Below, one piece after another: positions 46,680-57,362 of a stretch of DNA of 64,000 nucleotides. The stretch's first letter is position 1; every line of letters starts with the position of its first letter. Where the stretch lies: assembly GCA_945859605.1 (NCBI GenBank), contig OX243814.1:28357663-28421662 (forward strand), in the 5' to 3' direction. Below the pieces are notes generated by a model. It worked only from the letters and a program-made list of their open reading frames with translations, searched no databases and had not been told where the DNA came from. Source of the DNA: Lumbricus rubellus. Its lineage: Eukaryota > Annelida > Clitellata > Crassiclitellata > Lumbricidae. A program made the position numbers and the translations under genes.

Positions 46680-47030
46680 GTTTTTTGGCGCTGTCTTGCA
46701 GGAGTGGTCCCATCTATTTACAGGCCTTCTGCTGCTCCACCATAAGCATCCAGCACTATGGCTCTCTCCATTATTCTAAGCAAGAGCCGTGCTTCTTGGA
46801 TCCCAGTCATACACTTCTATTATGCAGCGCCATGCCTTTTCTGTTGCTGGCCCTGGACCAGGAATGGGCTCCCAATGGAACTACGCCTAATGCTCATTTA
46901 GGGACTTTGCGACTACGCTCTACTCTACCCCCCTCAAGAATGTTCTCTTTAGGGTTGGGTCGGCAGCGTTTCTGAGTAGATAGTCTTGAAGGGGCGCTAT
47001 ATAAATATCTTAAATGGGTGAATAAATTCA
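46680..47030 (+). repeat. CR1/L2 LINE 3' relic upstream of Aurora ATG
   Basis: TTGGCGCTGTCTTGCAGGAG through CTTGAAGGGGCGCTATATAA aligns with the last 350 bp of the LINE at 1300-2869, with indels. It lies between the Aurora start codon exon and the presumed promoter, within a 5' UTR intron if the promoter call is right. Confidence 0.8.
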
Positions 47031-47930
47031 CGACTACTTTCAATGCAAAGTATTGCGAGGCAAAATTTTGACATTATTTTGGTGCAAGTCCAACCGCCAA
47101 ACCCGGAACTGTCGGTGTAATTCGAAAATCTGTGCAATCATTTAAAATGCTACATAAACAATCCATGGATGTAATTTGCAATTTTTAACAAAAATAAATA
47201 ATAACTTCTACCGCACTGGTGTACAATGCACAAAGCCGATGCGCGTGTTAAATACAAGTCCTAATAAGGTCAATAGGCATCTGTAAGTATAGAAGATAGT
47301 TAGAAGCTAGCGAGTTTCAAAATGTAAAGCCTTCAGCGACAAAAAAACTGTGTAATTGGATTTCAACGTTATTAATTCCAAACACCACATCATGCTTCCC
47401 AAGAATTATGAAACGTTAGCTCTGTGCTCGCACATTCATCTTCGGGCACATCATTAGAATCTCGATATAAACCAATTTTGCTTGTACAAAATACAATAAG
47501 GATTTGAAACCTTCTTCAAACTATGCCTAACTCTACAACCTAATACACTATTTTACATTATTTTAACAGAACTTTTCTTAGATCCGAATATCTAATCCTA
47601 TCCTCACCTTTAAACATCAAAACTAGCATGATTCGAATTTGTATCAGGCTTTCCTATTGACCCCTTCGCAGTTGTTACAATTTGCATGATTGGTTGCTAT
47701 GCACAGCACTTATAATGATGGCGGATAGTAAGTAAGTAATTTTTGGCTTTGAGGTAGTGCCTCTGCAAAAACACTAGGCCTAGCTACTGCGTGCTCTTGT
47801 ATAAAACCGAGGGATGAGTTTCCTATTGTCCTTAGTTGGCAAATTAAAGTCATGTGGTCGGTGTGACTTGTGAGTACATACTGTGGCTGGATACCAGAAA
47901 GCTATTTTGAGGAGCAGGTCAGAAAATTTT
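47030..47930. other. upstream of Aurora, no coding exon seen
   Basis: Apart from the candidate promoter, there is a short sequence on the + strand, ATGATGGCGGATA followed by GTAAGTAAGT (about 47717-47740). It could be a tiny first exon with a consensus donor of a divergent gene, but nothing downstream supports it. Confidence 0.25.
47580..47700 (-). promoter_or_regulatory. candidate Aurora promoter elements
   Basis: On the - strand there is a CCAAT box (47689-47693 as ATTGG on +), an adjacent ATGCAAAT octamer (47680-47687), and, about 50 bp downstream, TTCGAA (47632-47637), compatible with a CHR-type cell-cycle element. CCAAT plus CHR is the usual layout of G2/M genes. The transcription start and the 5' UTR exon joining to the acceptor before 46560 are not proven. 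Confidence 0.3.
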
Positions 47931-47939
47931 TGCGCGCGC

Positions 47940-48880
47940 AATGTCTAGGGGAGACCGAGGCAAGAGCGGCACTCTAGGCAAAAGTGGTACCGCATACTAA
48001 CGAGGAAACGGCCACCGCGTAGAAACTTTATCTTGCGTTTTAATAAGCGGGTATGACTCGATACTCAGAGGAAAACTCCATTCTGCAGTAGATAGGCCTA
48101 TGCCGCAACCATATCTAGGCCCTATTTCAATTTTTAAGATTTTCGTCGAATTTGAGTTTTTTAAAGGTGATCTTTGATCAGACCATGGTTTCTAATAGAA
48201 GGTAAGGGACGTTCAAGTATTGTGCTATTTAGAAAATTTGTCATTCTTCTTTTTAATGAAACATCATCGCACATCGCATTTTAATTCATTTGCAACAAAA
48301 TTAATCGCTAAGGTGAAGCATGCTTAATTGCTTATGGGGCATCAGTGGCACGCCATCTGCCATTTTTCGCCCCATGGCATGCCGCTTTTCCCCCAGAACA
48401 TGGGGCAAGAGTGGCACCTAGATATTTGACCTTAAAATTTTCTTAAATTAAATTTCATTTAGAAACTCCTTGAACTGAAACTGTTTGAGTCAAGAAGTTT
48501 AGAATATTTGAAACTTTATTCAGATATTGCCGTCGCAATGGTTTTGGACTTACTTGGTCTAGCCTATGTAGGCCTACGCATGACGGATCGAGCAAGCTTG
48601 GAGAAGAAATTATGCGAGCTGTCACTTTGGCTAAGGAGAACAACATAACAATGGTTACTATTCCACCTCGCACTAGTCACAGACTTCAACCGCTTGATGT
48701 TGCATTTTTGTGGTCCACTGAAAAAGAGATACAATCGTGAATTGGACAAGAGGATGGTTGCAAATCTAGGAAAGCGTGTCACTGTGTAGAAAATTGCTGA
48801 ATTGTTCGCACACGCATAATTATGAAAGAACGGCCTCGTATGCCTAAGTTAAAATGTCACCAGAGCATTTATAATTTTAA
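47940..48880 (+). pseudogene. pogo/Tigger-like DDE transposon relic
   Basis: About 48590-48780 on the + strand translates, across a frameshift, to GEEIMRAVTLAKENNITMV, then IPPRTSHRLQPLDVAF and GPLKKRYN. This is the second and third catalytic region of DDE-1 (pogo/CENP-B-like) transposases. Upstream, repeated (G)GGGCAAGAGTGGCAC(C) motifs occur at 47956 and 48403 and probably derive from subterminal repeats. Element ends were not defined. Confidence 0.7.
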
Positions 48881-48975
48881 GTAGCATTGGGCTCCAGACC
48901 GACCAGACGCTATGTCCAAGCCATATCAATTAAGTGATCTGGGCTAATAAATATAATATGCTGATGCATGGTTCA

Positions 48976-50316
48976 TCAAGTCATTGGTATCCAGCTTGGA
49001 GGAAAGAAGTCTTCTTTTGTAAACTGTCCATACAATTTTGATCCCAGTCGCGGCCAGTCCTCAAAATAAATGGTTGTCCCTTTAGCCAACCATGCTCCCC
49101 ACCAACCATATGTACCAGTGGACATAATCACGTGGTCACGCAGGGACAGTATCGCCAAGTCATGACCAGCGGATTGACCCAGGCTGTACGTGACGTTGAC
49201 GGAAACAGTGGATGGCAGATTTTCGGGATTGACGATGTTATCCATGATCCAATTGCGATCCTCTGACATCGCGATGAACTGGACACGAGAATATCTATCT
49301 ATAAAGAATCTCATGGCTTTTTCAAAATAAGTCGCATTCGCCACAGTGAATCCGAATTTAATCGAACGTTCGGTGGTAGTATCTCCCATACGTACATGTA
49401 TTCCCACTCTCACGAATCCATTTTCTTCCACCCACGCGGAATGTTCCGTTTAGGAAAGACTTTGGCGAATCGTTGAATCTCGTCGTTGAACACCAGATGG
49501 CCTCTGAGTCGGTGTTCTATCGTCATCGAATATATCCAACTTTGACGAAATCCGTTGATGAGAATGGAATTATTTTCAGCTTCCTTGACCTGTTTCAGTG
49601 ATCTCATCATACGTCAAATATTTCGCTTCACGGATCGTATAACATGGACATAGATCATGATCTACTCGTTTGAGATTCAGTTGAAAAACCTCTTCAATCG
49701 TAAGTCTTTGAGTGGTGTTCTTTAAGACTGGTGTCCTACCAGTGAGTTCTGCGGCGAACAGAACGGCTGCGAAGTCGAAGAGTTGATTTCCGAGTCGTCG
49801 GCCTGCGTAAATCGAGTCGTGAAAACTGACGAACTGCGACACGTCGTCATCGCGTGTAATGTTATTGAGCTGAGCAACTTCGAAATGCAGCTTCGTTATT
49901 TTTGAAGACGAAGTCACATTCAGATGCTGTGTGATGTTTATTGGCGAAACGACAGCCACTTTCAGATGTTGGGTGCTGTTTATTGGCGAAACGACAGACA
50001 CATTCAGATGTTGGGTGCTGTTTATTGGCGAAACGACAGCCACATTCAGATGTTGGGTGCTGTTTATTGACGAAATGACAGCCACATTCAGATGTTGGGT
50101 GCTGTTTATTGACGAAACGACAGACACATTCAGATGTTGGGTGCTGTTTATTGGCGAAACGACAGCCACATTCAGATGTTGGGTGCTGTTTATTGGCGAA
50201 ACGACAGCCACATTCAGATGTTGGGTGCTGTTTATTCGCGAAACGACAGACACATTCAGATGTTGGATGCTGTTTATTGGCGAAACGACAGCCACATTCA
50301 GATGTTTGGTGCTGTG
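48976..50316 (-). pseudogene. GT11 alpha-1,2-fucosyltransferase-like, frameshifted and interrupted
   Basis: Three overlapping frames together make a glycosyltransferase family 11 domain. Frame 1 has GRRLGNQLFDFAAVLFAAEL; frame 2 has LINGFRQSWIYS; frame 3 has GIHVRMGDT (variant of the GDP-fucose-binding HxRRGD motif) and STGTYGWWGAWLAKG, ending at 48976. The enzyme family adds alpha-1,2-fucose to galactose in the Golgi. Frame breaks lie near 49590-49615 and 49425-49435. The stem upstream of the catalytic domain is a 14-residue tandem repeat. At 50316 an LTR element replaces the expected N-terminal membrane anchor. It is probably a pseudogene; two sequencing errors plus a recent insertion would be the alternative. 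Confidence 0.8.
49912..50316. repeat. 42-bp coding minisatellite (stem region of GT11 gene)
   Basis: About nine and a half units of 42 bp; on the - strand each encodes a 14-residue motif with INSTQHLNV and VVS, so nearly every unit carries an N-S-T glycosylation sequon. The array ends abruptly at the LTR start (50317). Confidence 0.93.
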
Positions 50317-51307
50317 TGTAGCGAATAAACGCTCCTTAACAAACGAATCAATTAACTAATAACCTGTGTAATTATTAATACTAAGTAACAGTTAAGCTAG
50401 ACAATTAATTGGCGTATTTAATAGATAATTAATAAATTGAATTGTGGCATTAGCGAATATAACAGTAGAAATCACAAACACAAATGCGCTACAAAAATCA
50501 GTCAAAGCTTGAGGAGGCACGAAAACAGCGTTTCGCGCAGCAGACGATCGTCAACACTGTGAGCAGCCGAAGAGTCACGTGGTCTGATTCGGGCATGAGA
50601 TTCTGAAAAGAATGGCAGACATTTTGCGATTTGTCAACCAAAAACGTTAATTCAGAATGCGCCGATGACATTTATTTGAGTGTGAAAAACGGGACTTATT
50701 GTACGTTTATTCCACTGCTGATGTGTAAATCCTAGGGAACGTAGTACCTGGGTTAGATAGAAATGTTCGAAGTTTAAGTCGGACTGTAATAGCGAACAAA
50801 GTCAATTTTCGCTCGGCATCGATCTTGGGATCGAGAAGACATTGCGAGAACCAGTTGCGATTGGAGTTTCGAAGTAACGAGAAGAAGTGGTGATTCGACG
50901 ACGAAGCAGAAGTGAAGAAGACGTGTGAGTAGCCAGTGCTCACAGAAGAACGAAGACGACGCGGTGGTGAAACGGCGACCGAGGGCAGCCAGGGAGAAGC
51001 GACCTTTCTTCCCGTCTTTCCTTCCAATCCAGTTTCCCTGTGTCAAGAACAAGGACCTCATCATCTACTCAAGAAGGGAACTCTTGAGGAAGCTAAGCAC
51101 CTTATAATATTTTAGTAGATAAATACGCCACAATAGGTAGTTAGGGTATTGAATATTATTTACTGTTGAATGTTGATATTTATAATATACATCAAAAATG
51201 AAATACAGCTTGTTCTTGTTGTAGGTCAATTCTAGTAATCATTCTTGATCACCCATTACGAATCCCTGAGTTTATAAAGCGTCTAGGGTAAGACCTGGTA
51301 TGCGACA
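50317..51307 (+). repeat. outer element 5' LTR (991 bp)
   Basis: Begins TGTAGCGAATAAACG and ends GGTATGCGACA. The boundaries were fixed by the target duplication of the inner copy, whose two LTRs are also exactly 991 bp. Small ORFs inside it recur in all copies but have no domain. Confidence 0.93.
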
Positions 51308-51586
51308 GTATGGGGACTCAGATTCCGGGATTTTAGTCAGCTTAAAAACTGATCTAATTGAACATTAATGACACTAGAAACAGCATAGAACAATATTGCT
51401 AGTATATTGATTTTTTTTTTGGATGTAAAGCTGAACTGATAGAGGCTTGCATTTTAGAACTGTAGAGTGTATTTTAAAGAGTCCACAGCGACTGATATAT
51501 TGAATTGATTTCTGTGTTCAGAAATTATATAGCGCATTTTTTGCCTATATTTTACTACTTGCTAATTTGAAGTAAGTCAGTAAGTG
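51308..51586 (+). other. 5' leader and possible primer-binding site
   Basis: After a GTA spacer the sequence TGGGGACTCAGATTCCGGG starts with TGG, as expected for a tRNA primer-binding site, but I cannot match it to a specific tRNA. In the inner copy it reads TGGGAACTCAG. The leader runs to the ATG at 51587. Confidence 0.5.
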
Positions 51587-54500
51587 ATGGCCAACAGTGA
51601 TTTCGAAAACTGGGCGAAGATAGCCAAAGAGTTAGAGCTAAGTGGAGAGGAGCTCCGTACGTTTGTTAAAGAAAGACAGGCGGAACAGCGGCAAGATAGA
51701 ATAGCAGAAAGGGCGTTTGCAAAGGAAGCCGCTGAAGCATTAGAGAGGATTAAGGCCGAGGCAGAGGTAAAGAAAGCTGAGTTAGCAGCCTATGCCAAGA
51801 AAGCTGAGTTAGCAGCTGATGCCAAGAAAGCCGAGGCTGAGATAAAGAAAGCTGATGCCGATGCTAAGAAAGCGGAGGCGGAAATAAGAAGAGCCGAATT
51901 AGATGCTCAGGCAGCTGCAGATACAAGAAGGCTTGAAGCTGAAGCCGAAGACAGGAAGACCCAAGCAGCAATGCAGACTAGAAAGGCCGAAATTGAGTTA
52001 GAAGCAATTAGGAGTGCCGAGACAGAAGCAAGAGAAAAACGCTTAGCCGCAGAATCAGATGCTAGACAGATCCGTGAAGCGACTGAAGCACGAGAACAAC
52101 GTGAACGCGAGGCGACTGAAGCACAACAACAACGTGAGCTACAGCTAGAATTAGCACGGATTGAATCACAAGTGAGAATGAGAGAAATTGAGTCCAGAGG
52201 TCAAGACAGAGAAAGTGGAAGTGCATCATTCACAATGGTTGGTGACAATCCACAACAAGGGGAAAACAACAGGAACAGCAGAGGGATGAGGGATATCAAA
52301 TTCCCCATCTTCAACGAAAACAAAGATTGTTTAGACGCTTACCTGTTGCGGTTCGAACGAACTTGTGTAGCATACGAGATAAAGAAGGAAGTGTGGTCAC
52401 TAGTGTTAGCTAGACACCTTGAGTCAAGAGCACTGGAAGTGTATCAGAGACTGTCTGTGGAGGAGGCTCAAGATTATGAATGTCTGAAGACACAGTTACT
52501 AAAAAGATTCAAGTTAACTGAAGGTGGATATAGACACAGGTTCAAGACAAGCAAAATGGAAGCCGGAGAAACACCGACCAATTTTATTTACAGACTGCGA
52601 CGCTACATGCAACAGTGGATTTCTCAAGCAGGCTTCGAAGAGACCTATGAAGGAGTAGAAGAATTGTTATTAAAGGATCAATTTTACCTGACGTGCAGCA
52701 CAGAGCTAAGAATGTTTATCAAAGAGAAAGGGAAGACAAGTTTGAAAGAAATGTTAGCGTGTGCGGAGTCATACATAGAGGCACATGGCTACAAATATGC
52801 AGAGGCAAGCATAAAACCAGATGTGAAATTCCACAACGAAAGGACAAACAACAGACCCTTTGAGAATAAATCCAAAGAAGGATTTGGTAACAGCCAAAAC
52901 AGGAGTAGAAATGATGTAAGAATAAATCGGGAAGTGAACCGTGGTGTAAGTTCAAACAGAGGGTTCAGTCGAGAACGTGAGAACACCGTGGGACATAAAA
53001 TTACTTGTTTTCTTTGCGGTGAGAACCATAAGGCATATTCGTGCCCACACAAGAATAAAGAAGCTGTCAGACACACTGCAGCCGCAGTGCAAATATTCGA
53101 GAATCAGACATATAGGGCCAGACAGCAGATTGAAATGCAGAAAATGAGTAATGTTACAAAGGATCAACATAGGGTAGATGACAAGATGATTAAAGCATTA
53201 CCCATGCAAACAGCTGCAAGTGCTTTGGTGACTGGAACCAATGTCGGATGCATGAATCTAGAAAACAGAAGTGAACATGAAGTAAAAGTGAACGGGAGAA
53301 ATGTCAGGTGTCTCTATGATTCTGGATCGACATGTTGCATAATTAAACGTTCGTTAATAGACGACACAGATTTGACAGGTGAGGAGACACATTGTGTATT
53401 GGTCGATGGAAGTTTGAGATGTTTTCCACTAGCCAAGATAAACATAGAGAGTGAATACTTTAGTGGAGAAGTACAAGCGATGGTCATGGAAAATCCGTCG
53501 ATGCCAGTTATAATTGGGATGATCGAAGGTATACAATACCAGATCACACATGGAAAACAGGAGGATATAATCAGTGGGGAACCAGAGAATGCAATTGTTG
53601 AAGTGAAATGCAAGAGCATATTGAGAGACAGATCCAAATCTAGAGAGAGATCGGTACATGACAAGAAGTCAGTGAAATTCACCGACGATGTAACCGTGAA
53701 TGAAACAGAGGAAACAAAAACAGCAGCAGCAGTTGAGACCAGAGCTGAGGTCAAAAGAACAACAAAGTACAAACCATTGAAGATAACAAAGATGCCTGAT
53801 TTAAATGTGACAGCAAAAGAAATACAAGAAATGCAGAGTCAAGATGAGACGTTAAAGAAAAATTTGGATGGAGCGATAGATTGGGATGGTCAAGATGACA
53901 GAATAGATGTAATGTCATATGTCAAGAGAAATGGGTTACTGTATAGAAGATATAAGGAGGTATTGAAGGACGAAGTGAAATGGCAATTGATGGTACCTAA
54001 ACAGTTGAGAAGTAAGGTATTGGCAGTGGCACACAACTCGTTGTTGTCAGCTCATCTAGGCATGAGAAAAACACATGACAAAATTCTCAATGAATTTTAT
54101 TGGCCAGCAATCAGACAGGATATACGAAGATACGTCTTGAGTTGCGATGTTTGTCAGAAATCTGTAGACAAGAAAGTGAATTACAGAGCACCGATGGGTC
54201 ATCTACCAGTATTAGATGTACCGTTCAAACATATCTGTATAGATATCATAGGGGAGGTACACCCAATGTCAACCAGGGGATATCGGTATATACTGACCAT
54301 CATAGATCTGAGCACCAGATACCCTGAAGCAATTCCGTTGAAAGGGATCAGTACAGAAGAGGTAGCAGAAGCATTGTTTGGCTTCTACTGTCGTATGGGA
54401 GTGCCGGAAAAGATACACACAGATCGTGGAAGTCAGTTTACATCAGAACTTATGGCGGAAGTAAACAAGATGTTACTGATAAAGCACACATTAACAAGTC

Positions 54501-54869
54501 CTTATCACGCCATGGGGAACGGATGTGTCGAAAGACTAAACGGTACTATAAAGGCCACATTAAGAAAGCTAATGGGAGAACAGGAGAAGGAATGGGATCG
54601 CTATTTAGCACCATTACTGTTTGCTCTGAGAGACACAGTACATGAGAGTCATGGATTCACTCCATTCGAATTAATATTTGGAAGATCATGCAGAGGTCCA
54701 ATGCAAATACTTAAAGAATTATGGACGAACGAAACAGTTGAAGAAGAAGTCAAGGATGTCTACACATACATGATCGACCTGAGAGAACGCATTGAAGAAA
54801 CGTGCGACATGGCTCAGAAAGCAATCCACGTGGCAAATGCAAGGAATAAAAAGTATTATGATAAGAAAG
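51587..54869 (+). CDS. Gag-protease-integrase (outer copy, 5' part, interrupted)
   Basis: The start is the ATG at 51587. Residues about 20-215 are a K/E/A/R-rich coiled coil. About 235-400 is a capsid with a SCAN-like C-terminal part (LLLKDQFYLTC, LKEMLACAESYIEAHGY). About 474-486 is a zinc knuckle, CFLCGENHKAYSC (CX2CX3HX4C). About 577 is the aspartic protease active site LYDSGSTCC, with a VIIGM flap-side block. About 817-850 is the integrase zinc finger (HNSLLSAHLGMRKTH ... CDVCQK). The catalytic core has D in CIDIIGE (about 885), D in HTDRGSQF (about 946) and E in NGCVERLNG (about 982). The ORF is cut at 54869 by the nested element; read-through ends at 54928 in the inserted LTR. No RT lies upstream of integrase. 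Confidence 0.92.
54865..54869. other. target-site duplication GAAAG, left copy
   Basis: GAAAG directly precedes the inner element terminus TGTCGCATACC and recurs at 61938-61942 directly after the opposite terminus. A 5-bp duplication is normal for Ty3/gypsy integrases. Confidence 0.93.
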
Positions 54870-55860
54870 TGTCGCATACCAGGTCTTACCCTAGACGCTT
54901 TATAAACTCAGGGATTCGTAATGGGTGATCAAGAATGATTACTAGAATTGACCTACAACAAGAACAAGCTGTATTTCATTTTTGATGTATATTATAAATA
55001 TCAACATTCAACAGTAAATAATATTCAATACCCTAACTACCTATTGTGGCGTATTTATCTACTAAAATATTATAAGGTGCTTAGCTTCCTCAAGAGTTCC
55101 CTTCTTGAGTAGATGATGAGGTCCTTGTTCTTGACACAGGGAAACTGGATTGGAAGGAAAGACGGGAAGAAAGGTCGCTTCTCCCTGGCTGCCCTCGGTC
55201 GCCGTTTCACCACCGCGTCGTCTTCGTTCTTCTGTGAGCACTGGCTACTCACACGTCTTCTTCACTTCTGCTTCGTCGTCGAATCACCACTTCTTCTCGT
55301 TACTTCGAAACTCCAATCGCAACTGGTTCTCGCAATGTCTTCTCGATCCCAAGATCGATGCCGAGCGAAAATTGACTTTGTTCGCTATTACAGTCCGACT
55401 TAAACTTCGAACATTTCTATCTAACCCAGGTACTACGTTCCCTAGGATTTACACATCAGCAGTGGAATAAACGTACAATAAGTCCCGTTTTTCACACTCA
55501 AATAAATGTCATCGGCGCATTCTGAATTAACGTTTTTGGTTGACAAATCGCAAAATGTCTGCCATTCTTTTCAGAATCTCATGCCCGAATCAGACCACGT
55601 GACTCTTCGGCTGCTCACAGTGTTGACGATCGTCTGCTGCGCGAAACGCTGTTTTCGTGCCTCCTCAAGCTTTGACTGATTTTTGTAGCGCATTTGTGTT
55701 TGTGATTTCTACTGTTATATTCGCTAATGCCACAATTCAATTTATTAATTATCTATTAAATACGCCAATTAATTGTCTAGCTTAACTGTTACTTAGTATC
55801 AATAATTACACAGGTTATTAGTTAATTGATTCGTTTGTTAAGGAGCGTTTATTCGCTACA
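54870..55860 (-). repeat. inner element 3' LTR (991 bp)
   Basis: Reverse complement of the 50317-51307 LTR; same length, starting TGTCGCATACC and ending CGCTACA on the + strand. Confidence 0.93.
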
Positions 55861-56019
55861 AATGCCCCCCTTCAAAAGTCTGTTCACAGGCTTTAACTTA
55901 CTCACATACTTAACAAACTAATCTATAAACTATCTTCCTTTACCTTACCTAACACAACCAAATTGCTGTTCTACACCTATTTATATACAACTTATCATTC
56001 ATCAAAGGTTCACTATATA

Positions 56020-56907
56020 TCACTCTAGTCCCCTGCTCAAGTAATCTGAAATTACATTGTTGGACCCCTTGATGTACCTAATAGTAAACGAATAATTTTG
56101 CAAGGCTAGACTCCATCTCATAACCCTTGCATTTTTCATCCTTCCTTCTTTCATATACTGCAATCCGCAATGGTCTGTCTCAATCACAAACTGCTTGCCG
56201 CATAAATATCTGTCGAACCTACTTACGCCCCACATTATGGCTAAGCATTCTCGTTCTTCCACCGAATATCTCGTCTCACGCTCAAGTAACTTCCTGCTCG
56301 CATATGCTATGGGATGATTCACCCCCTCATATTCCTGCATTATTACGCATCCGATCCCTTTTCCACTTGCATCCGTCTGCAATATGAACTCCTTCTCTAA
56401 GTTCGGTAATCTCAGAATTGGTGCCTTTGCCAGTTCTTCTTTCAACTGCATAAAACTGTTCTCCAATTTCTCGTTCCATTCAACATTTCCGGGTGACAAC
56501 TTCTTTGTCAAATCACTTAGCGGTGCCATTATTTCTGCACAGTGTGGAATGAATTTTCTATAGTAATTCACTGCTCCGATGAAACTCCTCACTTGTTTTT
56601 TCGTCTTTGGTCTAGGCATATCAATGATCTTGTCCACAGACTCTTCTTTTGGACTGATGTCATCATTATTCAACGTGTGACCCAAGAAATCTATTTTTCC
56701 GTACCCTAATGAGCATTTCTTTGGCTTCAATGTTAGGTTGGCTTCCCTAACCCTTTCAAAAAATATCTCCAGTGTTTCCAAGTGATCCTTCCATCCTTCA
56801 TTGTGGGCTAATATGTCATCCACATAACTTTCAAGGTTTTCTGTTCCATGCAGAATTTTCCTGATTAGTCTGTTGTAACTCGAAGCACTATTTACTAATC
56901 CGAATGG
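56020..56907 (-). pseudogene. RT (C-terminal half) and RNase H remnant, inner copy
   Basis: Continuous with PFGLVNSASSYNR through catalytic SYVDD, LKPKKCSLGYGKIDFLGH, the RNase H start QTDASGKGIG and the end SDYLSRGLE (stop at 56020). Homology to the outer copy begins exactly at 56907; upstream lies the replacement segment. No start codon precedes it in frame with the gag ORF, so it is probably untranslated. Confidence 0.9.
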
Positions 56908-57362
56908 TAAGCTTCACATTGCCTCAACACTTTTAACTCATTCTTATTATCAACTCACTATTCTACTTATTATGTATGCCACCATCTCAACATATGGCGT
57001 TCATCCATCTTATGTTTCACATTGAATGATCTTTGTCATTTCACTAACATCTTATTATTCCTCGTACTTTACCCACTGGACAAAGTACTTCTTCTTATCT
57101 TAACTATTTTCAGTTACTCAACTTTTTCTTTATTTATCTAAGTGACTCAACATCACACTCAGACACTGTATTCTAATTAATCTCAACTTATTACTTAACT
57201 ACTACACAACTTCAACAATTATACCACTATCTCACTTGATCCTGTGATTCACCTTACTAATCACTACAACTCATAAAACTGCTTTAACTGCAACTCAACT
57301 TAATTTCACATTATTGCTTATTTACATTTCTTCCTTCATTAAATACTCTCCACTAGCTACTG
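56908..57362 (-). other. non-coding part of the replacement segment
   Basis: About 455 bp between the gag-fusion stop codon and the RT remnant, A/G-biased on the - strand, without an ORF and without counterpart in the outer copy. Confidence 0.7.

Noticed and set aside
48455..48782. Two 72-codon antisense ORFs
   Set aside because: The + strand of the same bases encodes a recognisable pogo-like transposase relic; the antisense frames are chance.
50317..50498. A short LTR of about 182 bp bounded by TGTAGCG...CGCTACA
   Set aside because: These inverted 7-mers looked like LTR ends, but the GAAAG target duplication and the ends of the inner copy show that the LTR is 991 bp (TGTAGCG...GCGACA).
50707..51107. 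Small ORFs (60-106 codons) recurring in every LTR copy
   Set aside because: They are conserved only because the LTRs are nearly identical; they run mostly antisense to the element and have no recognisable domain.
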